Below, piece after piece: positions 9,020 through 18,762 of a stretch of 64,000 bases of DNA. Position 1 is the first letter of the stretch. Each line of letters starts with the position of its first letter. The DNA lies in the NCBI GenBank assembly GCA_040387515.1, contig JAZKDP010000002.1, forward strand, positions 34,716 through 98,715, written 5' to 3'. The notes below the pieces were generated by a model. The model made no database searches. It was not told the origin of the DNA and saw only the letters and a program-made list of their open reading frames with translations. The DNA comes from Methylotenera_A sp040387515. Lineage in GTDB: Bacteria > Pseudomonadota > Gammaproteobacteria > Burkholderiales > Methylophilaceae. A program made the translations under genes and the position numbers.

Positions 9020-11005
9020 ATGGCTTATAGTAACGAACTTAAAAACCATCATAATGAGCTGCATAACTTTAGGTTACGCTTAACAGTTCTGGGCTTATTC
9101 GCGCTGATTGCCTTTGGCATATTGGCCGCGCGATTTTATTTTTTACAGATTAATCGCTACGATCATTATCAAACGCTGGCAGAAAACAATCGTATTTCAG
9201 TTGTGCCCATTGCGCCTAATCGCGGTTTAATCACCGATAGAAATGGCGTTGTTTTAGCCCATAACTTTTTTGTCTACACGCTAGAAATCACTCCTTCAAA
9301 AATAGACAACTTAGACGCAACCATTGCCGAATTAGCAAAATTGGTTGAGGTGAGTAGCGTTGACCTAAAACGTTTTAAAAAACTTAAAGCGCAAAGCCAT
9401 GTTTTTGAAAGTGTGCCATTACGCACACACTTAAATGAAGGTGAAGCCGCTAGATTTGCAGTCAATCGCTATCGCTTCCCTGGCGTTGAAATCAAATCAC
9501 GCTTATTCCGCCATTACCCTCACGGCAAAATGGGCGCCCACATGATTGGTTATATCGGCCGCATCAACGATAAAGACCAGCTTAAATTAGCTGAAAATGG
9601 AACCCTGTCTAATTACAAAGGCTCTGATCACATTGGCAAAAGCGGCATAGAGCAATCTTATGAGGCTGAGTTACATGGCACCACTGGTTTTCAGCAAGTA
9701 GAAATCGATGCGGACGGCAAAGCGGTACGCGTACTTTCTAGCACACCACCCGTTTCTGGTAATAACTTGGTGCTGGCAGCCGACATTAAATTGCAAGAGA
9801 TTGCAGAAACGGCTTTTGGTGAACATCGCGGTGCATTAGTTGCCATTCAACCTAATACGGGAGAAGTGTTGGCGTTTGTCAGTATGCCCACATTTGACCC
9901 TAATTTATTTGTGGACGGCATTGATGTTGAAAACTGGAAATTACTCAACGAATCATTGGATAAACCGCTGATTAATCGTCCTTTACGCGGCATTTATCCG
10001 CCAGGCTCAACCTTTAAACCTTTTGTTGCCTTGGCTGGGCTTGAGGCAGACAAACGCCAGCCGCCATTTAGCATTAATGACAATGGTTATTTTACGCTGC
10101 CAAATAGCACACACCGCTATCGTGATTGGAAGCCAAGCGGCCATGGCGTTGTTGATATGCGGCGTGCAATTACCATTTCTTGTGATACTTTTTTTTATGG
10201 CCTGGCGATGGAATTAGGCATTGAAAAAATCGCCGACTTTGTCAGGCATTTTGGTTTTGGACGAAAAAGTGGTATTGATATTGCTGGCGAAGTTGGCGGT
10301 TTACTACCAACACCAGAATGGAAACAACGGCGTTTTAAACAACCCTGGTACAAAGGTGAAACGGTTATCGTGGGGATTGGCCAAGGTTATACGCTGGCAA
10401 CGCCCATGCAACTGGCACAAGCGACTGCTATTTTAGCCAATAAAGGTGTAGCGATGCGCCCACATTTAGTTTCGGCGATTACCAATACCAAAACGGGAGT
10501 CAGTCAAGAAGTTGCCCATGCAATTAACGATAAGATTGTGTTAAAAGATGAGAATTTAGAAATTGTCAGGCAGGGCATGGTTGACGTCACACTACCTGGC
10601 GGAACGGCTGTGGCTGTTGGTGCAAATGCGGGTTACAGCATTGCCGCCAAAACGGGTACCGCACAGGTCATTGGCATTAAACAAAATGAAAGATATAACG
10701 AAAAATTAATCAATGAACGGCATCTCGACCATGCCTTATTTATCGCTTATGCCCCAGCAGAAAACCCAACCATTGCAGTGGCTGTGATTGTTGAAAATGG
10801 CAGACATGGCGGCTCTACAGCTGGGCCAATAGCGCGAAAAGTGATGGATTATTATTTGTTGGGCAAACTGCCAGTTGTTGAAGCGCCTAAGGATGCTCAA
10901 CCTATCGCTGGCGCAAATGGCACTACTCTGCCCACCACAATTACCACCAATCCGCTAACTGGCAGCCCAACGCAAATCCCAGAGGAAGAAGAGCATTATG
11001 ACTGA
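9020..11005 (+). CDS. mrdA: Penicillin-binding protein 2 (elongasome transpeptidase)
   Basis: A 661-residue class-B PBP that crosslinks new peptidoglycan during elongation with RodA. One N-terminal membrane helix is followed by the PBP dimerisation domain (APNRGLITDRNGVVLA) and the transpeptidase domain with the catalytic PGSTFKP, the SCDTFFY variant of the SxN motif, and KTGTAQV. A Thr/Pro-rich C-terminal tail ends the protein. It lies between mreD and rodA, as in many Proteobacteria. Confidence 0.96.
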   Translation: MAYSNELKNHHNELHNFRLRLTVLGLFALIAFGILAARFYFLQINRYDHYQTLAENNRISVVPIAPNRGLITDRNGVVLAHNFFVYTLEITPSKIDNLDATIAELAKLVEVSSVDLKRFKKLKAQSHVFESVPLRTHLNEGEAARFAVNRYRFPGVEIKSRLFRHYPHGKMGAHMIGYIGRINDKDQLKLAENGTLSNYKGSDHIGKSGIEQSYEAELHGTTGFQQVEIDADGKAVRVLSSTPPVSGNNLVLAADIKLQEIAETAFGEHRGALVAIQPNTGEVLAFVSMPTFDPNLFVDGIDVENWKLLNESLDKPLINRPLRGIYPPGSTFKPFVALAGLEADKRQPPFSINDNGYFTLPNSTHRYRDWKPSGHGVVDMRRAITISCDTFFYGLAMELGIEKIADFVRHFGFGRKSGIDIAGEVGGLLPTPEWKQRRFKQPWYKGETVIVGIGQGYTLATPMQLAQATAILANKGVAMRPHLVSAITNTKTGVSQEVAHAINDKIVLKDENLEIVRQGMVDVTLPGGTAVAVGANAGYSIAAKTGTAQVIGIKQNERYNEKLINERHLDHALFIAYAPAENPTIAVAVIVENGRHGGSTAGPIARKVMDYYLLGKLPVVEAPKDAQPIAGANGTTLPTTITTNPLTGSPTQIPEEEEHYD

Positions 11006-11037
11006 GATTAGCATTGGGCTTAGAACTAGGATTTTTC

Positions 11038-12135
11038 ATGCTTAGCAAACTGGCACAAGGTCTTTTTAAGCATATCGATTCGTTCTTAATCAGCTGCTTA
11101 TTATTCACATTACTGGTTGGTTTATTTGTACTGTATAGCGCATCAGGACAGAGCTTTAATCGCGTGAGCGCGCAGCTTATTAACATTGGTGTAGCACTCG
11201 TTGCCATGTGGTTTACTGCCAACATTCAGCCTCAATTACTAGAGCGCGTTGCAGTGCCCGCTTATATTTTAGGCGTTTTGTTATTAATCGGCGTTGCTTT
11301 ATTTGGCGATATTAGCCATGGCGCGCGTCGTTGGTTAAACTTAGGATTTACTACAATTCAGCCTTCAGAAATCATGCGGATTGCCGCACCAATGATGCTG
11401 GCTTGGTTTTTTGCAAGGCGTGAAGCCAGCCCACGTATTCAAGACTTTATTATTGCCGCCGCACTATTGGTCACACCCGTTGTATTAATTATGAAGCAGC
11501 CCGATTTAGGTACTTCTCTGATGATTACTGCTTCTGGTTTTTATGTATTGTTTTTGGCAGGACTAAGTTGGAAATTCTTGCTTGGTGGCGCGGTTAGCCT
11601 TGGCGCACTAGCACCAATTTTCTGGTCAATGTTGCACGATTATCAACGCCGCAGAATCGAAATTTTAATTGACCCAACGCAAGACCCATTAGGCGCGGGC
11701 TATCACACGATACAAGCAACCATAGCGCTGGGCTCAGGCGGTGTAACAGGTAAAGGCTGGCTCAATGGCACACAATCGCAGCTGGATTTTTTGCCAGAAC
11801 GCACAACTGATTTTATTTTTGCAGTATTTGGTGAAGAGTTTGGCTTAATAGGGAACTTATTGCTGTTAATTCTATTCAGTTTAATCATCGTACGCGGCAT
11901 AGTCATTGCTGGTCAGGCGCAAAGCACTTTTAGCCGATTACTAGCAGGTAGTATTACATTCACATTTTTTACCTATGCATTTGTCAACATCGGCATGGTC
12001 AGTGGCATATTGCCGGTGGTCGGCGTGCCGTTACCTTTGATTAGCTATGGCGGCACATCAATGGTATCGTTATTTGCCTGCTTTGGTATTTTAATGAGTA
12101 TACGTACGCATAAAAAACTGGTTGCTTCAGGCTAA
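11038..12135 (+). CDS. rodA: Peptidoglycan glycosyltransferase RodA
   Basis: A SEDS-family polytopic membrane protein of about 365 residues that polymerises lipid II with PBP2. Family blocks include ARRWLNLGFTTIQPSE, KQPDLGTSL, LPERTTDFIFAVFGEEFG and VVGVPLPLISYGGTSM. The start was set at ATG 11038, six bases after an AGGA box, rather than the TTG at 11014. Confidence 0.96.
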   Translation: MLSKLAQGLFKHIDSFLISCLLFTLLVGLFVLYSASGQSFNRVSAQLINIGVALVAMWFTANIQPQLLERVAVPAYILGVLLLIGVALFGDISHGARRWLNLGFTTIQPSEIMRIAAPMMLAWFFARREASPRIQDFIIAAALLVTPVVLIMKQPDLGTSLMITASGFYVLFLAGLSWKFLLGGAVSLGALAPIFWSMLHDYQRRRIEILIDPTQDPLGAGYHTIQATIALGSGGVTGKGWLNGTQSQLDFLPERTTDFIFAVFGEEFGLIGNLLLLILFSLIIVRGIVIAGQAQSTFSRLLAGSITFTFFTYAFVNIGMVSGILPVVGVPLPLISYGGTSMVSLFACFGILMSIRTHKKLVASG

Positions 12136-12171
12136 ATGATTAAAAGAATAGATATTTAAGGACAGCTATTA

Positions 12172-13146
12172 ATGAAAAAAAACGCACTGTTAATCCTACT
12201 ATGTACCGCTTTCTTGGTCGCATGTGGTGGTTCAAAAACAGTTAAACCTTCAGCACCATCTCCTGCAAACAAACCAATCACAAGCTCACAAACCACACCG
12301 CAATCGGGCAGTGGCGGCTATTATCTAGACGATGGCCCGGGTGACAATCCACCTAAAGATATTGATAGCATTCCAAATGCAATACCTAAGGACGAGCCAT
12401 ATCTAGCGCGCGCCAATAAACCTTATAAAGCATTAGGTGCAACGTATAAACCCATGACAAGTTGGCAGCCCTACAAGGAACGCGGCGTGGCATCATGGTA
12501 TGGCAAGCGTTACCACGGCAGAAAAACGTCTAGTGGCGAAGTGTATGATATGTATAGCATGTCCGCCGCACACCCCACATTGCCATTGCCTAGCTACGCT
12601 AAAGTGACAAATCCCGCCAATGGTCGTTTTGTAATTGTGCGTGTGAATGACAGAGGGCCATTTAAAAGCAGTCGAATTATTGATTTATCTTATGCAGCAG
12701 CTTATCAATTACGTTTTGCATCTGCAGGCAGCACGTTGGTAGAGGTTGAAGCCATTGACCCGAAAAATGCAGCAAGTTATACGCAAACAACTGCGACTCC
12801 CGAGCAGTTAAATCCAGAACAGTCGAAATCAGCTAGCACTCAAACAGCGAATATTGCAGCAGCAAACACTACCACTAACAACAATTCACCAGTTGCCAGC
12901 ACAACGCCTGTGACAATTCAATATTTTGTGCAGGCTGGTGCATTTAAGAATGAAGCAAACGCAGGATTGCTCACCAAAAGAATTCAGACCTTGGAAATTG
13001 CACCAAATGCAGGCATTAACAGCGTGTATAATAATGGTCTTTATCGCCTAAAACTCGGCCCATACGATAACAAATCTGATGCTGACGCGGTCGCTGCTGA
13101 AATTCGTAAGCAACTTAATTTATCCGCTATTATTATCAATCAGTAA
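12172..13146 (+). CDS. rlpA: Septal-ring lipoprotein RlpA
   Basis: A 324-residue outer-membrane lipoprotein with lipobox LVAC (Cys18), a low-complexity linker, a double-psi beta-barrel domain (about residues 105-195: GVASWYGKRYHGRKTSSGE and VRVNDRGPFKSSRIIDLS) and a C-terminal SPOR domain (about 245-322) that binds denuded glycan strands. Some RlpA proteins are lytic transglycosylases; the conserved Asp and His of the barrel are present. A strong AAGGAC box precedes the ATG. Confidence 0.92.
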   Translation: MKKNALLILLCTAFLVACGGSKTVKPSAPSPANKPITSSQTTPQSGSGGYYLDDGPGDNPPKDIDSIPNAIPKDEPYLARANKPYKALGATYKPMTSWQPYKERGVASWYGKRYHGRKTSSGEVYDMYSMSAAHPTLPLPSYAKVTNPANGRFVIVRVNDRGPFKSSRIIDLSYAAAYQLRFASAGSTLVEVEAIDPKNAASYTQTTATPEQLNPEQSKSASTQTANIAAANTTTNNNSPVASTTPVTIQYFVQAGAFKNEANAGLLTKRIQTLEIAPNAGINSVYNNGLYRLKLGPYDNKSDADAVAAEIRKQLNLSAIIINQ

Positions 13147-13239
13147 ATGTATTTTCATCAGTCGATGCAATTAACAACCCTATAATTTAAATCTGTTTAA
13201 TATAGAAAACATTCAATTCGGAAGTATTTAATTCAAGCT

Positions 13240-14379
13240 ATGCGTATCTCATTATATTTATCACTTTTCAGCAGTTTATTTTTATCAAGCACAGCCGTGC
13301 TCGCAGCACAAATTGCGCCTCCGCCAACCTTGGCTGTAAAAGCGTATTTACTGCAAGATTTTAATAGCGGTACGATTATCGCATCGCACGAAAAAGATGG
13401 ACGTGTTGAGCCAGCATCGCTAACCAAAATCATGACCGCATATGTTGTATTTAGCGCTATTCAGCAAGGACATTTAAAATTAGATCAAACACTGCCCGTC
13501 TCAGAAAAAGCCTGGAAAGTGGAAGGCTCTAAAATGTTTATTGAGCCGAATAAACCAGTGACAGTAGATGAGCTTTTACATGGCACGATTATTCAATCCG
13601 GTAACGACTCATCAATTGCTTTGGCTGAAGGTGTTGCTGGTGCTGAAGAACAGTTTGCCGACATGATGAATAAACAAGCGGTAAAACTGGGCATGAAAAA
13701 TACGCATTATATGAATGCAACAGGTTTGCCAGACAGCAATCACTACACTACAGCGAATGATTTAGCGATTTTAGCGGCCGCATTGATTCGGGATTTCCCG
13801 CTGGAATATCGCCGTCTTTATTCTGTTAAAGAATATACCTACAACAAGATTACACAACCAAACCGCAATCGCCTACTGTGGTTAGACCCCAACGTAGATG
13901 GCATGAAAACTGGCCATACTGAAAGTGCGGGTTATTGCTTAATTTCATCATCAAAACGTGGCGATACGCGTCTAGTATCTGTATTACTAGGTGCTGTCAG
14001 TGAGTCCATGCGCGCCAGCGAGAGCCAAAAATTGCTTAACTATGGCTTTCAGTTTTACGAATCTACTTTGGTTTATAAACAATCCCAAACCATTAACAAC
14101 TTACGCGTATTTAAAGGGCAAGATAAAGCAGTTGCGGCCACCGTCGCCAAAGACTTTTATCTCACTTTACCAAAAGGTGATTATGCAAAAGTAAAAGCCA
14201 ACATGACTAGCCAACAACCATTGATTGCGCCAATTAAAGCTGGGCAAGTGATTGGAAAAATCACTTTCACTCTGGATGGAAAAATCATCAATGAACAAAA
14301 ATTACTGGCAGCTAGATCAGTTGAACAAGCTGGATTCTTTGGCAGAGTTGCCGACAGCATCCGTTTAATGTTGCAGTAA
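13240..14379 (+). CDS. dacA: D-alanyl-D-alanine carboxypeptidase (PBP5/6 type)
   Basis: A 379-residue periplasmic low-molecular-mass PBP that trims the terminal D-Ala of the stem peptide. It has a cleavable signal peptide, the active-site SLTK (S60, K63), SGN in QSGNDSS, and KTG in GMKTGHT. A C-terminal PBP5-like beta domain precedes an amphipathic membrane-anchoring end (FFGRVADSIRLML). It follows rlpA on the same strand. Confidence 0.95.
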   Translation: MRISLYLSLFSSLFLSSTAVLAAQIAPPPTLAVKAYLLQDFNSGTIIASHEKDGRVEPASLTKIMTAYVVFSAIQQGHLKLDQTLPVSEKAWKVEGSKMFIEPNKPVTVDELLHGTIIQSGNDSSIALAEGVAGAEEQFADMMNKQAVKLGMKNTHYMNATGLPDSNHYTTANDLAILAAALIRDFPLEYRRLYSVKEYTYNKITQPNRNRLLWLDPNVDGMKTGHTESAGYCLISSSKRGDTRLVSVLLGAVSESMRASESQKLLNYGFQFYESTLVYKQSQTINNLRVFKGQDKAVAATVAKDFYLTLPKGDYAKVKANMTSQQPLIAPIKAGQVIGKITFTLDGKIINEQKLLAARSVEQAGFFGRVADSIRLMLQ

Positions 14380-14404
14380 ACCAGATAGTTGTAATCTAAA
14401 AAAT

Positions 14405-14704
14405 ATGGCAGAAAACTTACCAGATCCAGATGCTGTAGTGACCGGCCCTGAAACCTTAATTGAATTTCCCTGTGACTTTCCAATTAAGGTGATGGGTGAA
14501 ACGCATCCAGATTTTACCGATGAAGTGGTTAAGACAATACGGCAATTAATTCCCGATTTTTATACAACAAATATTGAAATGCGTGGCAGTTCTGGTGGCA
14601 AATACATCAGCCTTACCTGCATCGTTTATGTGACCTCGAAGCCACAACTGGATGATATTTATCGCGCTTTAACCAGCCACCCGATGGTGAAAGTTGTGCT
14701 GTAA
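14405..14704 (+). CDS. ybeD: YbeD/DUF493 family protein
   Basis: A 99-residue ACT-like small protein with the family pattern LIEFPCDFPIKVMG and SSGGKYISLTCIVYVTSKPQLDDIYRAL. The exact role is not settled. It is usually found between dacA and lipB, exactly as here, which supports the call and suggests a regulatory link to lipoate synthesis. Confidence 0.9.
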   Translation: MAENLPDPDAVVTGPETLIEFPCDFPIKVMGETHPDFTDEVVKTIRQLIPDFYTTNIEMRGSSGGKYISLTCIVYVTSKPQLDDIYRALTSHPMVKVVL

Positions 14705-14720
14705 CAATCTCACTGCAACG

Positions 14721-15371
14721 ATGCAATCATCAAACCCTGCTTTAGCCTTCCCTGATGTCGTCATCCGCGATTTAGGTCGCACCGATTATCAAACTACACT
14801 TGCTGCGATGCAGGTCTTTACAGCAAGTCGTACCGCTGAAACACCTGATGAATTATGGTTAACTGAGCATGATAGTGTTTATACATTAGGCTTAAACCGC
14901 AAAAACGTACGCTTGCCAGAAAATAACATACCAGTTGTGCTAGTCGATCGTGGCGGAAAAATCACTTATCATGGCATTGGGCAGGTGATTATTTACTGCC
15001 TATTAGACCTAAATCGTCACCATTTAAATGTGCGCCAGCTGGTGCAATTTATCGAAACCAGCATCATAGAATTATTGGCTATACATCAAATTGAAAGTAC
15101 AACCAAAAATGATGCACCTGGCGTATATGTAACAATCGATAACAATCAAAAAAAAATTGCCTCGCTAGGGCTAAGATTAAAAAATAATTGCTGTTATCAT
15201 GGCTTAAGTTTAAATGTAGCGATGGATTTATCGCCATTTTTAGCCATCGACCCTTGTGGCTACGCAGGCTTGCAAATGACGCAAACTAAAGATTTGAGCG
15301 TCAATCAAACGCCGCAACAATTAGGTGCAGCTCTATTGCAATTACTTAAAGAAAAATTAACACATGTCTGA
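14721..15371 (+). CDS. lipB: Octanoyl-ACP:protein octanoyltransferase
   Basis: A 216-residue LipB that moves octanoate from acyl carrier protein to lipoyl domains. Signatures are VDRGGKITYHGIGQVIIYCLLDL, the GVYV and KIASLGLRLKNNCCYHGLSLNV region with the conserved lysine, and the acyl-thioester Cys in DPCGYAGLQMT. ATG 14721 is chosen over an upstream TTG at 14694. It overlaps lipA by 8 bp. Confidence 0.95.
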   Translation: MQSSNPALAFPDVVIRDLGRTDYQTTLAAMQVFTASRTAETPDELWLTEHDSVYTLGLNRKNVRLPENNIPVVLVDRGGKITYHGIGQVIIYCLLDLNRHHLNVRQLVQFIETSIIELLAIHQIESTTKNDAPGVYVTIDNNQKKIASLGLRLKNNCCYHGLSLNVAMDLSPFLAIDPCGYAGLQMTQTKDLSVNQTPQQLGAALLQLLKEKLTHV

Positions 15372-16380
15372 AACAAACATTAACAACCTAGTTATTAATA
15401 GCGCAGCACCTAAAAAAATTGCGGGTGTTAAGCAAATAGATGCGGAAAAAACTGCACGTATTCCCATCAAAATCATCCCTATGCCCATGTTGCGTAAACC
15501 GGACTGGATACGCATGAAAGTGCCAGATAGTGCGCGCTTTCAAGAGATTAAACAGATTCTGCGCGAAAATAATTTACACACGGTTTGTGAGGAAGCCAGT
15601 TGTCCTAACATCGGCGAATGCTTCAGCGGCGGCACTGCTACATTCATGATTCTGGGCGATATTTGCACACGTCGCTGTCCTTTCTGCGACGTCGCACATG
15701 GCAAGCCATTGCCGCCTGATGTGAATGAGCCAGCCAATTTAGCCCGTACTATCGCGCAAATGCGCTTGAAATATGTAGTCATCACTTCTGTTGATCGTGA
15801 TGATTTAAAAGATGGTGGCGCACAACATTTTGTCGATTGTATTCATGCTGTTCGTGAAGCATCGCCTGATATCAAAATTGAAATTTTAGTGCCAGATTTC
15901 CGTGGACGACTTGAGGTCGCGTTAGAAATATTACGCAAAGCGCCGCCTGATGTGATGAACCATAATCTAGAAACGGTGCCGCGTTTATACAAGCAAGCAC
16001 GACCTGGTTCAGACTACCAAAACTCACTTAGTTTGCTCAAAGCATTTTCTGAAATGTACCCGCATATTCCAACCAAATCTGGCTTAATGCTTGGCTTGGG
16101 TGAAACGGATGATGAGATTCTACAAGTGATGCAAGACTTGCGCGCGCACCAAGTGAGTATGCTTACACTGGGTCAATATTTACAACCGAGCGTGCATCAT
16201 TTACCAGTGATGCGTTATGTAGAACCGGCTATTTTTGACGATTTAAAACAAAAAGCTGATGACATGGGCTTTAATAATGCTGCCAGCGGCCCCATGGTAA
16301 GAAGTAGCTATCATGCCGATTTGCAGGCGGAGCACAGCACTCAAGCTGTGCAGGCGCAAGAAAGTAGTCAAGCGGCATAA
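15364..16380 (+). CDS. lipA: Lipoyl synthase
   Basis: A 338-residue radical-SAM enzyme that inserts sulfur at C6 and C8 of bound octanoate. Both iron-sulfur motifs are intact: CEEASCPNIGEC for the auxiliary cluster and CTRRCPFC for the SAM cluster. It also shows VTSVDRDDLKDGGA and KSGLMLGLGET. A nonconserved N-terminal extension of about 50 residues and a Gln/Ala-rich tail flank the core. Confidence 0.97.
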   Translation: MSETNINNLVINSAAPKKIAGVKQIDAEKTARIPIKIIPMPMLRKPDWIRMKVPDSARFQEIKQILRENNLHTVCEEASCPNIGECFSGGTATFMILGDICTRRCPFCDVAHGKPLPPDVNEPANLARTIAQMRLKYVVITSVDRDDLKDGGAQHFVDCIHAVREASPDIKIEILVPDFRGRLEVALEILRKAPPDVMNHNLETVPRLYKQARPGSDYQNSLSLLKAFSEMYPHIPTKSGLMLGLGETDDEILQVMQDLRAHQVSMLTLGQYLQPSVHHLPVMRYVEPAIFDDLKQKADDMGFNNAASGPMVRSSYHADLQAEHSTQAVQAQESSQAA

Positions 16381-16445
16381 GCACAGGGTTACCAAGCAAC
16401 ATTTATCTGGCAATATAGGCCAATCATTTCGTTAGGGATTCACTC

Positions 16446-17741
16446 ATGGTTCCACATTTAACAACTGCACTCAGCGGCCCACTCCTCAGCTTAGAAACAC
16501 GCATGCTTCAAGATATGCCGAAAATCGAGCATTGGTTCCGCTCACAATGGTTAGAATATGCTTCACCCTTTTATGCTTCGGTCGATTTACGCAACGCAGG
16601 CTTCAAGCTAGCGCCAGTAGATACAAACTTGTTCCCTGGTGGATTTAATAACTTGAATCCAGAATTTTTAAGTTTGAGCGTACAGGCTGCGCAGGTTGCA
16701 GTGGAAAAAATATGCCCAGAAGCGCATCGCCTGATGATTATTCCCGAAAATCACACCCGTAATACCTATTACCTGCGCAATGTGATTGAGCTGGTTAACA
16801 TCATGAAAGCAGCCGGCTTAGATGTGCGTGTCGGCAGCATTTCACCTGAAATTACAGAGCCCACCATAGTTGAGGCGCATGATGGTCAAAAACTATTGCT
16901 TGAGCCAGTTGTGCGTGTTGCAAATCGCATTAAATTAGTCAATCCAGAATTGGGCGATTTTGATAGTTGTGCGATTTTACTAAACAATGATTTATCGGGC
17001 GGCATACCAGATATTCTTAAAAATCTTGAGCAAGATTTGATTCCGCCATTGCATGCAGGCTGGCACGTTAGACGAAAATCGACTCATTTTGAGGCTTATA
17101 ACCGTGTGGTTGCAGAGTTTTCCAAGCTTTTAGATATTGATGAATGGTTGTTAAACCCTTATTTTGAAACTTGTGGCGAAATTGATTTTCATGCGCGTAC
17201 TGGTGAAGAATGTTTGGCTTTAAAAGTAGAAGAACTGCTCGCAAAAATTAAAGTAAAATATGCCGAATATGGCGTAACGCAGGAACCATTTGTGATTGTA
17301 AAAGCCGATGCAGGGACTTATGGCATGGGCATTATGACGGTTAAATCACCAGACGAAGTGCGCGATCTAAATCGCAAAGCGCGCAATAAAATGTCCGTAA
17401 TTAAAGAAGGCCAGCAAGTCAGCGAAGTGATTATTCAAGAAGGCGTATACACCTTTGAGAGTATTAACGATGCGGTTGCCGAGCCCGTGGTGTACATGAT
17501 GGATCACTTTGTGATTGGCGGTTTTTACCGCGTGCATAATGGTCGTGGAGCGGATGAAAACTTGAATGCACCTGGCTCACATTTTGAACCATTGGCTTTT
17601 GAGAAGCCCTGTACCTTACCAGATTGTACTGGCGCACCAGATACGGTACCAAATCGTTTTTATGCCTATGGCGTGGTTGCTCGCTTGGCCTTGTTGGCAG
17701 CGGCAATTGAGCTGCAGGAAACTGACCCGCTCAACTCATAA
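16446..17741 (+). CDS. gshA: Glutamate-cysteine ligase, proteobacterial GshA type
   Basis: A 431-residue member of the GshA family found in many Beta- and Gammaproteobacteria, distinct from the E. coli enzyme. Recognisable blocks are VDTNLFPGGFNNL, PENHTRNTYYLRN and VKADAGTYGMGIMTV near the ATP site. It makes gamma-glutamylcysteine. It lies 17 bp before gshB, so the two glutathione steps are probably co-transcribed. Confidence 0.9.
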   Translation: MVPHLTTALSGPLLSLETRMLQDMPKIEHWFRSQWLEYASPFYASVDLRNAGFKLAPVDTNLFPGGFNNLNPEFLSLSVQAAQVAVEKICPEAHRLMIIPENHTRNTYYLRNVIELVNIMKAAGLDVRVGSISPEITEPTIVEAHDGQKLLLEPVVRVANRIKLVNPELGDFDSCAILLNNDLSGGIPDILKNLEQDLIPPLHAGWHVRRKSTHFEAYNRVVAEFSKLLDIDEWLLNPYFETCGEIDFHARTGEECLALKVEELLAKIKVKYAEYGVTQEPFVIVKADAGTYGMGIMTVKSPDEVRDLNRKARNKMSVIKEGQQVSEVIIQEGVYTFESINDAVAEPVVYMMDHFVIGGFYRVHNGRGADENLNAPGSHFEPLAFEKPCTLPDCTGAPDTVPNRFYAYGVVARLALLAAAIELQETDPLNS

Positions 17742-17758
17742 CAAACATAATTAACGAT

Positions 17759-18715
17759 ATGAAACTGCTTTTCATCCTTGACCCGTTAGCCAGCTTAAAA
17801 AGCTATAAAGATACTAGCATCGCCATCATGCGCGAGGCAGCTGCTCGTGGCCATCCATTATTTGTCTGTGAGCAGCACGATGTATTTTTACAGAATGAAA
17901 CTGTACACATTCAAGTTAATGCGTTTGACTTCGCAGGTACTGAAAATGCAACAAAAAATGAACCTTGGTTTAAATTAGGCATTAACCATATAGCGCTGCC
18001 TAAGGAGTTTGACGCAATTTTGATGCGCAAAGACCCACCGTTTGATAATGAATATTTATACAGCACCTATTTATTAGAGCTAGCAGTAAGCCAAGGCGCG
18101 TGCGTCATTAATAATCCAACCACTGTGCGTAGCTGGAACGAAAAATTATCCACCGCAAAATTCCCGCAATTTACACCAGAGTTTTTAGTTACAGCAAATA
18201 ACGATTTGATTCGTGCATTTTTAGGCCAGCATCAAGATATTATTATTAAACCGCTAGACTGCATGGGCGGCACGGGCATATTCAGACTAACTGAATCAGA
18301 CCCTAACATTAGCGTAGTTTTAGAAGTTTCAACTCAATTCGGTACACAGACCGTAATGGTTCAACGTTATTTGCCGGCTATTTTACAAGGCGACAAACGC
18401 ATTATCGTGATTAATGGTAAGCCGCTACCATTTGCTTTAGCACGCATTCCCAAAGCGGGTGAAACGCGCGGAAACTTAGCCGCTGGCGGCACGGGCGTTG
18501 CACAAGCATTGACTAAGCGCGACTTGGAAATTGCCACAACCGTGGGTATAACGCTTAAAAATGCAGGTTTGTTTTTAGTCGGCCTTGATGTAATTGGTGA
18601 CTATTTAACTGAGATTAATGTCACTAGCCCCACTGGCATGGTAGAAATTGCGGCTCAAACAGATTGTAATCCTGCACAGATTTTCATGGCCGCACTTGAA
18701 GGAATTACTGAGTAA
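17759..18715 (+). CDS. gshB: Glutathione synthetase
   Basis: A 318-residue ATP-grasp ligase that adds glycine to gamma-glutamylcysteine. Family blocks are MRKDPPFDNEYLYSTYLLE, IIKPLDCMGGTGIFRL, ETRGNLAAGGTG and the C-terminal EINVTSPTG. Normal length; directly follows gshA. Confidence 0.96.
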   Translation: MKLLFILDPLASLKSYKDTSIAIMREAAARGHPLFVCEQHDVFLQNETVHIQVNAFDFAGTENATKNEPWFKLGINHIALPKEFDAILMRKDPPFDNEYLYSTYLLELAVSQGACVINNPTTVRSWNEKLSTAKFPQFTPEFLVTANNDLIRAFLGQHQDIIIKPLDCMGGTGIFRLTESDPNISVVLEVSTQFGTQTVMVQRYLPAILQGDKRIIVINGKPLPFALARIPKAGETRGNLAAGGTGVAQALTKRDLEIATTVGITLKNAGLFLVGLDVIGDYLTEINVTSPTGMVEIAAQTDCNPAQIFMAALEGITE

Positions 18716-18762
18716 ATTTTAGCATTTGCTAGCCTGAATCAAGTCGCGCTATAGTAGCGACT